From contig NZ_CP150300.1 of assembly GCF_037991315.1 (NCBI RefSeq), positions 1,240,001 through 1,304,000 on the forward strand: a stretch of DNA of 64,000 nucleotides, in the 5' to 3' direction. The notes under the pieces are model-generated. The model was not told the origin of the DNA. It ran no database searches and saw nothing but the letters and a program-made list of their open reading frames with translations. Origin of the DNA: Paenibacillus sp. FSL H8-0079 (GTDB lineage: Bacteria; Bacillota; Bacilli; Paenibacillales; Paenibacillaceae). Below, in pieces: positions 8,959-17,531 of this stretch. The translations under genes and the position numbers were made by a program. Position 1 is the first letter of the stretch. Every line of letters begins with the position of its first letter.

Positions 8959-10530
8959 TTGCTAAGTTACACGATGAAAATGGTGATATTCCCACTAGGC
9001 TGTCTGCTTGTCATTCTGTCCTCTTATGTTCTAAGGCTTACCCCTCATCCGGCATTGATGTTGTTAGCGGGGACCTTATTGGTAGCGAGTATTTATGGGG
9101 AGAGAAGATATCCTGTGCTGCGGATGTTTCATTGGATTTTTCTCGGACTATTCCATTATTTCAGTCAACTGAACTGGTGCAACATGCTGTATTATATGCT
9201 CATTATTTCGATGATTCAGGATAAACAACGCGTAGCACAGACTTTACCGATCTCGCTGCTGCTCATGCTGCAATATACGGTGATTCGGCTTTCGTATGTG
9301 CCTGTAGATACATATGCTTTGCTGGTTTCGTTATTTGACCTGTTAACCTCAGTTGTTATCATTTTTTTGTATCACACGTTGATTAACAGTGAGGTCGAGA
9401 AGCGTCGGCTTCGGGAAAAAAATCGATTTTTAACCCTTCATGATCCGCTTACCGGATTGTTAAATTATGAAGGTTACATGGAAGTGCTGCATAAGACAGT
9501 GGAAGAGCGTCGCTCTTTTCTGCTTGTCCTTTTGAATGTCAATAATTTTAGCGGATATAAAAAAGATTCAGAAGATCCCTGGTGTTCGGTGATCACGGGA
9601 ACAGGCGAAATGATTACCAATCAGTTCACCGAGGCGTATGGCATATCCCGATATGCGGGAGATCGTTTTGCAGTCGTTTTGCCGGAGATACAGGACGTGG
9701 AAGAACGAATCGCATCACTACTGTCCGTTCAGCTTCAAGGCCTACAGGTTAGCTATAGCATCTCTCTCTACCCGGAAATGTCGGATACCTTGCAGCACTT
9801 TATGACGGTTGCCGAGGACAGGTTACTTCAACAACAGCGCAGCAAATGGCTGAAAAATGAAGAAGAAGTATTCCGTTCCGAAAGGCTAAGAGCTGTAGGG
9901 GAACTGGCCGCTGGTATGGCTCACGAAATTCGGAACCCACTCACCGCAATTCGGGGATTTCTGCAGCTGTCACGTGGACAAGCGTACAATATCGCCCCGT
10001 GGTATGAAGTGATTATGGGCGAGGTGACGAGGGTAACCGATCTGACGGCTGAATTTTTACAGTTCTCCAAACCACATGCCAATCACATGAAACCGGAACA
10101 GTTGGGACACTGCCTTGAACGTGTCATGTCTTTGACCGAGTCAGACGCGGCATCCCGAGGGCATCGGATTACGCTTGAAATGACTAGTGAGCCAGTCATG
10201 GTCAACATGGACCGGGATAAAATTGTGCAGGTATTGATCAATCTGATTCGTAACGCTTTTGAAGCGATGGAAGACCCTGGCGAGGTTCATATGGATTTGT
10301 TGCAGGACGGGGAAGCAGTACTCGTCTCGATTACAGACACGGGAAGTGGCATTCCGGAAAATTCGCTATCCACGATCTTTAATCCATTTTATACGACCAA
10401 AGAAGAAGGAACGGGACTCGGGCTTGCACTCTGCCAGAAAATCGTTCAGGACCACAACGGTAAAATTACCGTCCATAGTGAGATGGGGGTTGGTTCTACT
10501 TTCACGCTTCATCTGCCAATGGAGACGTAA
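8959..10530 (+). CDS. Sensor histidine kinase with degenerate GGDEF-like domain
   Basis: This 523-residue kinase has about six N-terminal membrane segments (roughly residues 1-140) and a charged linker. A GGDEF-like region begins at LTLHDPLTGLLNYEGY, but its signature is RYAGDRFAVVLPE instead of RYGGDEF, so cyclase activity is unlikely. A HisKA domain (MAHEIRNPLTAIRGFLQLSRG, His near residue 323) and a HATPase domain (NLIRNAFEAM, DTGSGIP, GTGLGLALC) complete it. The kinase core resembles the sporulation kinases KinA-KinE. The start is a TTG at 8959 behind AAAGGGGGCGAGG; an ATG at 8974 is the alternative. TATAAT at 8899-8904 is a possible -10. No response regulator is adjacent, so it is an orphan kinase that may feed a phosphorelay. 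Confidence 0.88.
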   Translation: MLSYTMKMVIFPLGCLLVILSSYVLRLTPHPALMLLAGTLLVASIYGERRYPVLRMFHWIFLGLFHYFSQLNWCNMLYYMLIISMIQDKQRVAQTLPISLLLMLQYTVIRLSYVPVDTYALLVSLFDLLTSVVIIFLYHTLINSEVEKRRLREKNRFLTLHDPLTGLLNYEGYMEVLHKTVEERRSFLLVLLNVNNFSGYKKDSEDPWCSVITGTGEMITNQFTEAYGISRYAGDRFAVVLPEIQDVEERIASLLSVQLQGLQVSYSISLYPEMSDTLQHFMTVAEDRLLQQQRSKWLKNEEEVFRSERLRAVGELAAGMAHEIRNPLTAIRGFLQLSRGQAYNIAPWYEVIMGEVTRVTDLTAEFLQFSKPHANHMKPEQLGHCLERVMSLTESDAASRGHRITLEMTSEPVMVNMDRDKIVQVLINLIRNAFEAMEDPGEVHMDLLQDGEAVLVSITDTGSGIPENSLSTIFNPFYTTKEEGTGLGLALCQKIVQDHNGKITVHSEMGVGSTFTLHLPMET

Positions 10531-10573
10531 CTCGTATAACGGACCCAGAAACAGCAACAACATAATCAATAAA

Positions 10574-10620
10574 CAAAAAAACGCCGTATGGGTCCTGGAG
10601 AACCTCATGCGGCGTTTAGT
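10574..10620. terminator. Bidirectional terminator between convergent genes
   Basis: AAACGCCG (10579-10586) pairs with CGGCGTTT (10610-10617), with an A tract on the left. It serves the kinase gene ending at 10530 and the minus-strand exporter gene ending at 10662. Confidence 0.75.
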
Positions 10621-10661
10621 ATTTCGATTAACCTAATGTGTAGAATCCACATCGTATCAGA

Positions 10662-12485
10662 TCATTTTAGTTGTCCCTGATGTAACTGATAGTAGAATCC
10701 TTGTTGCTGCATCAACTCATCATGATTGCCCCGTTCAGCGATCTGTCCATCATCAATGACGAGAATCTGATCGGCTTCACGAATCGTGCTCAGTCTGTGG
10801 GCGATGACGAAGCTGGTGCGGTCTTTCATCAATGTGCGCATCGCTTCCTGGATTTGCATCTCTGTACGCGTATCGATGCTGCTCGTTGCTTCATCCAGAA
10901 TGAGAATGGCTGGATCAGCCAGAATGGCCCGGGCAATGGTTAACAGCTGTCGTTGTCCCTGACTCAGATTGCTTCCCCCGGAAATGATGGGTGTATCGTA
11001 GCCCTGTGAGAGTTTGCGGATGAATGAATGGGCATTCGCCAGCTCGGCCGCTTGCCTGATCTGTTCATCCGTTGCGTCTGGCTTGCCGTAGGCGAGATTG
11101 TCGCGAATGGTACCCGAGAACAGGTACGCATCCTGAAGTACAATGCCGAGTTGCCGACGGAGTTGATCCTTCTCCAGTTCCGAGATGTCACATCCATCGA
11201 TGGTAATCCGCCCACCTGTAATCTCGTAGAAACGGGGTAACAGGTTGATAATGGTCGTTTTACCTGCGCCGGTGGGTCCAACAAGTGCAATCATCTCACC
11301 CGGTTTTGCGGTAAAGCTAACCTTCTTCAGAATGTCTCGATCCGCACTGTACCCGAAGGAGACGTCTTCAAATACCACTTTACCTTGGATCTGATCCAGT
11401 TGTTTCTTCTGTTCCTCTACATATTCGCCAGGTGTATCCATGATGTGGAACACGCGTTCAGCACCTGCGATTGCAGCCTGAATCAGATTGTACTGATTGG
11501 CCAGATCGTTGAGCGGCCGCTCAATCTGGCGGGAGTAGGCGAGAAAGCTGACGATAAGTCCGATGGACGTAAGATCATGATAGGCCATCCATCCACCTAC
11601 AGAAGCCAGTATGGCAAACCCGATATTATTCATTACGTTCATTGTAGGGCCAACCAGACCTGAAACAGTCTGGGCCTGTGTGCTGGATGTGCGCAGTTTC
11701 TCGTTCAGGTTCTGAAAATGCTGATGTGCCTGATCCTGACGGTTATAAGCCGCTACAACTTTTTGTCCAGCAATGGTTTCCTGAGCATACCCGTTAAGCT
11801 CACCAAGTAATTTCTGCTGGGCGGTGAAGTGTTTGCGTGTTCTTGACGCAATCAGGCGAGTGGCGATGGTAATCAACGGTACCGTTATCAGACTGAGCAG
11901 GGTAAGCCGGACATCGAGTGCAAACATGATCGACAAGGAACCAACGAGCAGGATGGCACTAGACATTAATTGAGTTACGCTTTGATTCAACGTTGTAGAT
12001 ACGTTATCGATATCATTGGTGGCCCGGCTCATCAGGTCCCCGCTTTGATTTTTATCAAAAAAGCTGATCGGCAGCTCTTGTAGTCGGGAGAACAACGCAT
12101 GTCGCAGATCCTTAACGGTCAACTGTGACACACCAATCATGACATAGGATTGAGCCCACATCAGGAGCGAGCCAAGGACATAAACACTCAGCAAGAGGAG
12201 ACATTCCTTCAGCAAACCCGCTGTTACTTTGGGCACGATATGTTCGTTAACAGCACGGCCGAGAAGATAAGGTCCTGCCAGATTGAGCAGTGTGCCGAGA
12301 GCAGTTAGCACCAATGCAGCAATAACTCCTTTGCGATGACGTCCCATGTACGACCATACCCGAATCAGGGCATGGCGAGCATTTTTGGCTCGGACTTTGG
12401 GAACAGGTCCTCTTCCCGCTGGTCCGGGTCTTCCAATCGGAGGCACGACCGTTTGTTGATTAGAGGAAGATGCAGGTTTAGCCAA
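10662..12485 (-). CDS. Heterodimeric multidrug-type ABC exporter, catalytic-site subunit
   Basis: This protein of about 607 residues is a fused membrane and ATPase half-exporter. Six membrane helices follow a short proline-rich N-terminus. The ATPase domain has Walker A GPTGAGKTT, a non-canonical signature LSQGQRQ and Walker B ILILDEATSSID with the catalytic Glu. The start is uncertain: ATG at 12494 abuts the AGGAGG with no spacer, so the TTG at 12485, nine bases after AGGAGG, is preferred. It overlaps the upstream exporter gene by 8 bases. Its partner has LSGGQ but Asp in place of the catalytic Glu, so the two should form one consensus and one degenerate ATP site, as in BmrC/BmrD-type exporters. 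Substrate is unknown. Confidence 0.9.
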   Translation of the reverse strand: MAKPASSSNQQTVVPPIGRPGPAGRGPVPKVRAKNARHALIRVWSYMGRHRKGVIAALVLTALGTLLNLAGPYLLGRAVNEHIVPKVTAGLLKECLLLLSVYVLGSLLMWAQSYVMIGVSQLTVKDLRHALFSRLQELPISFFDKNQSGDLMSRATNDIDNVSTTLNQSVTQLMSSAILLVGSLSIMFALDVRLTLLSLITVPLITIATRLIASRTRKHFTAQQKLLGELNGYAQETIAGQKVVAAYNRQDQAHQHFQNLNEKLRTSSTQAQTVSGLVGPTMNVMNNIGFAILASVGGWMAYHDLTSIGLIVSFLAYSRQIERPLNDLANQYNLIQAAIAGAERVFHIMDTPGEYVEEQKKQLDQIQGKVVFEDVSFGYSADRDILKKVSFTAKPGEMIALVGPTGAGKTTIINLLPRFYEITGGRITIDGCDISELEKDQLRRQLGIVLQDAYLFSGTIRDNLAYGKPDATDEQIRQAAELANAHSFIRKLSQGYDTPIISGGSNLSQGQRQLLTIARAILADPAILILDEATSSIDTRTEMQIQEAMRTLMKDRTSFVIAHRLSTIREADQILVIDDGQIAERGNHDELMQQQGFYYQLHQGQLK

Positions 12486-14262
12486 ATTGAACATCCTCCT
12501 TCCGTTGCTGCGAATAATAGATCGCTTGGTAGTGTGAAGAATGAGCCATAAGGTCATCATGTGTGCCCCGGGCAACGATTTGTCCTTCATCAATGACATA
12601 TATACAGTCTGCATCCTTCACGGAGGAGATCCGCTGTGCAATCAAAAAGGTCGTGCTGTCTTTCATCAAGGTTTGCAAAGCCTTCTGAATGTTCGCTTCC
12701 GTACGTAAATCCACAGCACTGGTGCTATCGTCGAGAATCAGCACTTCTGGCCGCATGAGCAGGGCGCGTGCAATGGATATACGCTGTTTCTGTCCACCGG
12801 ACAGATTGACCCCACGCTGACCCAGCTCCGTGTCATACCCATCTTTCAGTTTCATAATAAAATCATCCGCTGCCGCAGCTTGTGCCGCAGCACGTAATTC
12901 AGCATCCGTTGCACCGGGCCGGCCGAAGCAAATATTATCCCGGATGCTGCCGCTGAACAGGATGGATTCCTGCAGCACAATAGATACACGGCTGCGAAGA
13001 TCCTGAAGATCCCAGTGGCGAACGTTCACTCCGTTCACGAGCACTTCACCCTGAGAAGCATCATACAGACGGGGAATCAGCTGCACCAGCGAGGTTTTGC
13101 CTGAGCCTGTTGAGCCAATCAGGGCTACTTTCTCACCTGGGCGAGCGATCAGGTTAATTCCTGTAAGTGTATGGTCTCCGTCATAACGGAAAGATACGTC
13201 TCTGAACTCCACTTGACCCGCTACGCGTGAAGGAAGGGGAGATGGTTGGTACAAGTAATGATCACGCTTAGACTGATGTGACTGTATATTACCGGAGTTG
13301 TCGGTTCCCGATTGAATATCCGGCTCGGTATGTAACACCTCGTTGATCCGGGCAGCAGATACCTTGGCCCGGGAGAAACTCATCATCATCATGCCGATCG
13401 ACGTGAGGGAAGAGAGTACAACCGTGACATAGTTGATAAAAGCAATTAGATCTCCGGCGGCAATATCGCCTCCGACTACCTGGAAACCTCCGAACCACAG
13501 TACCGCTACAATGGTAGCATTCAGCATGAGGCTGAGTACGGGTGCATTCAGTGTGACGATCCGCCAGGCTTTCACGGCAGTTGACGTGTAATCTTCATTG
13601 GATTGCTTGAAGCGCTTTTTCTCCAGACGCGCACGTGCAAACGCCTTGACGACTCGGATGCCAGCGAGATTTTCCTGCAGAACGGCATTGACCTGATCGA
13701 GCTTGCTCTGAACGCTGGCGAACAGCGGATAGGAAGCTTTTATCAGGATAAATAAAATTATAAACAGTACCGGCACAGTCGCAATAAGAATCAAAGCCAG
13801 CTTCACACTGATCGTAAACGCCATGATGATACTACCGATGATCAGCATCGGCGAACGGATAAACATCCGCAGCAGCATCTGTACAAAGGTCTGCATCTGG
13901 GTAATGTCACTCGTCAGACGAGTAATCAGAGATCCTTCCTGAAACGTATCCAGATTACGGAAGGAGAAGGTTTGAATATGGTCAAACAGTTCCTGGCGCA
14001 GATCCGTGCCGTATCCCACGGCAGCCTTACTTGAATAGAGTGTACAGCCTGCGCCGCCGACCCAGCCAATTAACGCAACAAGTAGCATGATCAGACCTGT
14101 AGTTACGATATGGGACAGGTTGCCTGCAAGAACACCATCATCCACGATGCTGGACATCAGCTTGGGCTGGAGCAGGTCCATGGCAACCTCAAGTACCATG
14201 AGCAGCGGGGCGAGGATCGCCGCCGACTTATACGGGGTCAAGAATCGTTTTAACGTCCACAA
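12478..14262 (-). CDS. Heterodimeric multidrug-type ABC exporter, degenerate-site subunit
   Basis: This 594-residue half-exporter has six membrane helices (the first begins AAILAPLLMVLEV) and a C-terminal ATPase domain. Walker A is GSTGSGKTS, the signature is a canonical LSGGQKQR, and Walker B reads VLILDDSTSAVD, with Asp where the catalytic Glu should be. That substitution marks the non-catalytic site of heterodimeric exporters. The segment between membrane and ATPase domains carries a Ser/Asn/Gln-rich insert of about 30 residues near 310-340. It lies 68 bases downstream of a MarR regulator on the same strand and overlaps the second subunit gene, so the three probably form one operon. Multidrug export is inferred from family and regulator. 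Confidence 0.9.
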   Translation of the reverse strand: MWTLKRFLTPYKSAAILAPLLMVLEVAMDLLQPKLMSSIVDDGVLAGNLSHIVTTGLIMLLVALIGWVGGAGCTLYSSKAAVGYGTDLRQELFDHIQTFSFRNLDTFQEGSLITRLTSDITQMQTFVQMLLRMFIRSPMLIIGSIIMAFTISVKLALILIATVPVLFIILFILIKASYPLFASVQSKLDQVNAVLQENLAGIRVVKAFARARLEKKRFKQSNEDYTSTAVKAWRIVTLNAPVLSLMLNATIVAVLWFGGFQVVGGDIAAGDLIAFINYVTVVLSSLTSIGMMMMSFSRAKVSAARINEVLHTEPDIQSGTDNSGNIQSHQSKRDHYLYQPSPLPSRVAGQVEFRDVSFRYDGDHTLTGINLIARPGEKVALIGSTGSGKTSLVQLIPRLYDASQGEVLVNGVNVRHWDLQDLRSRVSIVLQESILFSGSIRDNICFGRPGATDAELRAAAQAAAADDFIMKLKDGYDTELGQRGVNLSGGQKQRISIARALLMRPEVLILDDSTSAVDLRTEANIQKALQTLMKDSTTFLIAQRISSVKDADCIYVIDEGQIVARGTHDDLMAHSSHYQAIYYSQQRKEDVQFG

Positions 14263-14330
14263 TAGGAAATCACCTCAGTTTTAATTGCATAAGTAAGTTG
14301 TTGTTAGCGATGTCGCGCGTATGCATCACT

Positions 14331-14765
14331 TCAGGATTCACGCAGGTTTTGGAGCATACGCTGTGCAAGTGCAGACATCAGCAGGGATTCTTCCGGTGTA
14401 AAATCTTTCTCGGCCTGCCGTTCCAACTCCTGAACCACTTCTCTCAGTTCTCGTAGTGCAGAGCGTCCCTGATCCGTCAGGAATACCCGTAAACTGCGCA
14501 GATCCTTCGGGTCCGCTTCACGTCTCACATAACCAGACGTTTCCATGCGCTTGAGCATGACAGTTACGGTTGCGGGACTGCGCCGAAGTTGTTCGGCCAG
14601 ATTTTTCTGGGATTGACCATCCTCCCGTTCAAGCTGGAATAGCAAAGGCGGCTGCCCCGGGTATAACTCGGGGTGGTTCACAAGTTTCTCATGAACCTTG
14701 TAGCGTTTCAGCTTCACGAGTTCGGATAGCTGTCCCATTAACCGATCGTTTTGGACTGGGTTCAT
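14331..14765 (-). CDS. MarR-family transcriptional regulator
   Basis: This protein of about 144 residues is a dimeric winged-helix regulator that likely represses itself and the exporter behind it. The DNA-binding part is visible as SQKNLAEQLRRSPATVTVMLKRMETSGYVRREADPKD with the wing RSLRVFLTDQGR. The start at 14765 is chosen because CGGAG lies eight bases ahead of it; an in-frame ATG at 14789 has no ribosome site and abuts the palindrome. A perfect 20-bp palindrome (14790-14809) lies 24 bases upstream of the start and is the obvious operator. Confidence 0.88.
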   Translation of the reverse strand: MNPVQNDRLMGQLSELVKLKRYKVHEKLVNHPELYPGQPPLLFQLEREDGQSQKNLAEQLRRSPATVTVMLKRMETSGYVRREADPKDLRSLRVFLTDQGRSALRELREVVQELERQAEKDFTPEESLLMSALAQRMLQNLRES

Positions 14766-14789
14766 ATCATCCGCTCCGTTCATATTCAT

Positions 14790-14809
14790 TTAGTTAGTCG
14801 ACTAACTAA
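14790..14809. promoter_or_regulatory. Perfect 20-bp palindrome, probable MarR operator
   Basis: TTAGTTAGTCGACTAACTAA is an exact inverted repeat directly upstream of the marR gene. Size, symmetry and position fit a MarR dimer site. The same half-site AGTTAGT recurs in a perfect palindrome at 57220-57243. Confidence 0.75.
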
Positions 14810-14872
14810 ATCATAAGTTTGATTTGACATATCGTCAAGTGATGGGAACTCATTTATTTTGAACTGGAAATA

Positions 14873-14940
14873 TTGACCTGAGACAAAATGGTGTGATAAA
14901 TTGATATTATCTAAATATTAATAACATATTGTTAATAACA
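14873..14940 (+). promoter_or_regulatory. Promoter region of the ADP-ribose operon with 9-bp repeats
   Basis: TTGACC (14873-14878) and GATAAA (14895-14900) are 16 bases apart, with TG just ahead of the -10. Downstream, TTAATAACA occurs twice as a direct repeat (14918-14926 and 14932-14940), and the pair is also weakly palindromic. Position between promoter and start suggests an operator, perhaps for the Nudix regulator itself. Confidence 0.4.
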
Positions 14941-14958
14941 GAATGGGGTTTGTATACG

Positions 14959-15897
14959 ATGACTAACGAAGGTTCATCTGGAGGAAAAGCCCCCGATTAC
15001 CGGGAGCATCAGGATCACGTACATATCAGTGAACAACAGTTTCTGGAAACGTATAATGCTGGCGATTACGAACGTCCTTCCGTCACCGTGGACATGCTGG
15101 TATTTACGATTCGCAGTGAGGCCCAGGAGAACTATCGCAAGCTTGCGGAACCCGAACTCCAGTTACTGTTGATCCGGCGGGGTGGTCATCCCTATCTGGG
15201 CCAATGGGCGTTACCGGGCGGATTCGTCTCCATGCAGGAATCATTGGAAGATGCTGCTCGGCGGGAATTGCTGACGGAGACGGGGCTGGATGATATTTAT
15301 CTGGAACAACTGTACACATGGGGAGATGTGGAACGTGATCCACGTACGCGTGTCATTAGCTGTTCCTATATGGCGCTGGTCGATAGCAGCGAGCTGGAGC
15401 TTCAGGCTGGCGATGATGCCAGCGAGGCCAACTGGTTTCGGGTGGAGCAGCGACTTCTGGAAGAAAAGCGGCATATTCACGAGCGTGGACGTGTGACAGA
15501 ACGCAAGCTTCAGTTGATTTTGACCAATGGAACCGAAGAGTTGTCGGCAATTGTTGAGACGAAAGAAACGGTGGAAGGACGAGTACGGAGCCATAATTTG
15601 ACGTTGGGTGAGGTTCAGGGGATTGCCTTTGATCATGCCAAGATCATTCATTATGCGCTTGAACGTCTGCGATCGAAGATCGAGTATACGGATATTGCAT
15701 TCAATCTGATGCCAGAGACGTTCACGCTGACTGCCCTTCAGAAAGTACATGAGATCATCAGTGGCAAAAAGCTGCTGGCTGCCGCTTTCCGGCGCAAAAT
15801 CGCCGATTGGGTCATCGAGACAGGAGATTATGCGAGCAGTGCCGGTCATCGACCATCACGCTTGTACCGATTGAATCCAGAGAGGCAGACACTGTAG
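14959..15897 (+). CDS. NrtR-like Nudix-domain transcriptional regulator
   Basis: This 312-residue protein joins a Nudix domain to a C-terminal winged helix, the layout of NrtR regulators of NAD metabolism that sense ADP-ribose. The Nudix box begins GGFVSMQESLEDAARRE and continues LLTETGL, so the first Glu of the usual EE pair is Thr and hydrolase activity may be reduced. The winged helix shows LPETFTLTALQ-like sequence, AAFRRKIADW and a final RPSRLYRLN. At 312 residues it is longer than many NrtR proteins. ATG at 14959 is used; the upstream TTG at 14929 lacks a ribosome site. It leads an operon with NADAR and PARG-like genes, so it probably reports ADP-ribose levels. The ligand is inferred. 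Confidence 0.82.
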   Translation: MTNEGSSGGKAPDYREHQDHVHISEQQFLETYNAGDYERPSVTVDMLVFTIRSEAQENYRKLAEPELQLLLIRRGGHPYLGQWALPGGFVSMQESLEDAARRELLTETGLDDIYLEQLYTWGDVERDPRTRVISCSYMALVDSSELELQAGDDASEANWFRVEQRLLEEKRHIHERGRVTERKLQLILTNGTEELSAIVETKETVEGRVRSHNLTLGEVQGIAFDHAKIIHYALERLRSKIEYTDIAFNLMPETFTLTALQKVHEIISGKKLLAAAFRRKIADWVIETGDYASSAGHRPSRLYRLNPERQTL

Positions 15898-15988
15898 ACA
15901 CGGTAATTATTAATGAAGTAGGACGAAGTGATTCAAGCCAGGGGCGGGATCGCTACAACCATGAGGAACAAGTAAAGAGGGGATATGG

Positions 15989-16474
15989 ATGGAAAAGTTT
16001 ACGTTTTTCTGGCGGACTGCATCTCCGTTCTCACAGTGGCACCCGGCGGATTTTACTGTAAAAGGGTTTCGCTACACGAGTGCGGAGCAATACATGATGC
16101 ATCAGAAAGCGCTACTGTTTGGCGATCAGACCATCGCAGATAAAATTCTGAAGGCAAGCTCTGCTTCGGTACAAAAAAAGCTGGGCAGACAGGTCGCAGG
16201 CTTCGACCAGACAGTATGGGAAGCGGAATGCCAGCGCATTGTCTACGAGGGCAATTTAGCCAAATTCACACAAAACGAAGAACTGCTAACCGCGCTGCGC
16301 GGCACTCGTGGAACGACCCTTGTGGAGGCAAGCCCGGATGATCGCATCTGGGGTGTGGGACTGGCAGAGGAAGATCCGCGTATTCGTAATAGAAGAACAT
16401 GGCGGGGAACCAACTGGCTGGGTGAGATTCTGACCCGTCTTAGAGAAGATATAGGAAGTGATTCAGATGAATAA
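15989..16474 (+). CDS. NADAR-family protein (YbiA-like)
   Basis: This 161-residue cytoplasmic protein covers the complete NADAR fold. Conserved blocks are FFWRTASPFSQWHPADF near the start, EQYMMHQKALLFGD, KKLGRQVAGFDQTVWEAE, NLAKFTQNEELLTALRGT and the end block LVEASPDDRIWGVGL. Known NADAR proteins act as N-glycosidases on riboflavin intermediates or remove ADP-ribose from modified guanine. AGAGGGG lies seven bases before the ATG. It follows the NrtR-like gene by 91 bases and overlaps the PARG-like gene by 8 bases. That context favours an ADP-ribose role over a riboflavin one; no rib genes are near. The exact substrate is not determinable here. Confidence 0.85.
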   Translation: MEKFTFFWRTASPFSQWHPADFTVKGFRYTSAEQYMMHQKALLFGDQTIADKILKASSASVQKKLGRQVAGFDQTVWEAECQRIVYEGNLAKFTQNEELLTALRGTRGTTLVEASPDDRIWGVGLAEEDPRIRNRRTWRGTNWLGEILTRLREDIGSDSDE

Positions 16475-17396
16475 TTTTAATAAATCAGCAGGCTCCACTA
16501 GCTCCAATCCACGTTCCATGCGGGCCAGTATTGCACAGCAAACGCTAGCTATTCTTGATGAAGGGCAATACGTGAATGGATATAATCGCAAGGTTGAGAT
16601 GGGCAACGATGTGCAGCAAGCCATCCGAAATTCGGTATTATACCGTCCTTTAGAGCTTTCCGGACTCAGAGAAAAGCTACGTACAGAAGCTCGCGCAGAA
16701 ACTCATTCGGTAGCTTCATTAACTGAAGCAGAATCTGAGGCTGTGTCGGTTCGCATTGAGGTTACTGGCGAGACTACACTTGGAGCGGCTTCACGTTTGA
16801 CGGTAGTTGAAGGAAGAGAAGATGTGGTCTGTTTGAACTTTGCATCGGCAAAAAATCCGGGTGGTGGTTTTCTTGGTGGAAGCCAGGCACAGGAAGAGAG
16901 TCTGGCCCGAGCGACAGGACTATACCCGTGCATCGCCCAAATGGATGAAATGTACGAGTACAATCGCAAGCGGCGATCGGGTCTCTATTCCGATCATATG
17001 ATCTATTCACCTCGTGTTCCCGTAATTCGTGATGATGAAGACCGACTGCTGGACCAATATTATGTATCATCATTCATCACTGCGCCAGCGGTTAATGCGG
17101 GTGTGGTGAAAGAGCGTAGAGAGGCTGATGATCTACAGATTGAGTCCGTGATGAAGGAACGTATCCGTTATATTCTGGACGTGGCTGCTTCGAATGGTCA
17201 CCGCACGATTGTGCTGGGCGCTTACGGTTGTGGAGTATTTCGTAATGAACCGACAGTGGTGGCGAAGTATTTTCATGATGTGTTAGTGGGAGAGGGGTTC
17301 AAGGATTCCTTTGAACGAATTGTATTTGCTGTATATGATCGATCCGCAGGTCAGCGAACATTAAAGGCATTTCAGGATCGCTTAACTGGGATATAA
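16467..17396 (+). CDS. PARG-like poly/mono-ADP-ribose glycohydrolase (TIGR02452-type)
   Basis: This 309-residue protein belongs to the bacterial-type PARG macrodomain family. The signature is clear: NFASAKNPGGGFLGGSQAQEE near residues 125-145 holds the GGG loop and the QEE catalytic glutamates. HRTIVLGAYGCGVFRNEP near 245-262 is the conserved C-terminal phosphate-binding block. The N-terminal 110 or so residues (MRASIAQQTLAILDEGQYVNG) match the usual microbial PARG extension. ATG at 16467 follows AGGAAG and lies inside the end of the NADAR gene, so the two are translationally coupled. It should hydrolyse ADP-ribosyl bonds, complementing the NADAR enzyme. Confidence 0.88.
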   Translation: MNNFNKSAGSTSSNPRSMRASIAQQTLAILDEGQYVNGYNRKVEMGNDVQQAIRNSVLYRPLELSGLREKLRTEARAETHSVASLTEAESEAVSVRIEVTGETTLGAASRLTVVEGREDVVCLNFASAKNPGGGFLGGSQAQEESLARATGLYPCIAQMDEMYEYNRKRRSGLYSDHMIYSPRVPVIRDDEDRLLDQYYVSSFITAPAVNAGVVKERREADDLQIESVMKERIRYILDVAASNGHRTIVLGAYGCGVFRNEPTVVAKYFHDVLVGEGFKDSFERIVFAVYDRSAGQRTLKAFQDRLTGI

Positions 17397-17420
17397 ACAG
17401 AGTAAAATAGATAATAAAAA

Positions 17421-17496
17421 AACAAAAACCTCTGCTTTGAGCGGAAGAGAGTATGATAACGAACTCTGATCCCGTCTCTAAAGAGAGGTTTTTGGG
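17421..17496. terminator. Bidirectional terminator after the ADP-ribose operon
   Basis: CAAAAACCTCT (17423-17433) pairs with AGAGGTTTTTG (17484-17494). The loop is long (about 50 bases), and the arms give U tracts on both strands, serving the convergent siderophore-binding gene too. Confidence 0.6.
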
Positions 17497-17531
17497 TATT
17501 GTCACACGTTAAGTGTGGAGTGTACGAAAAC

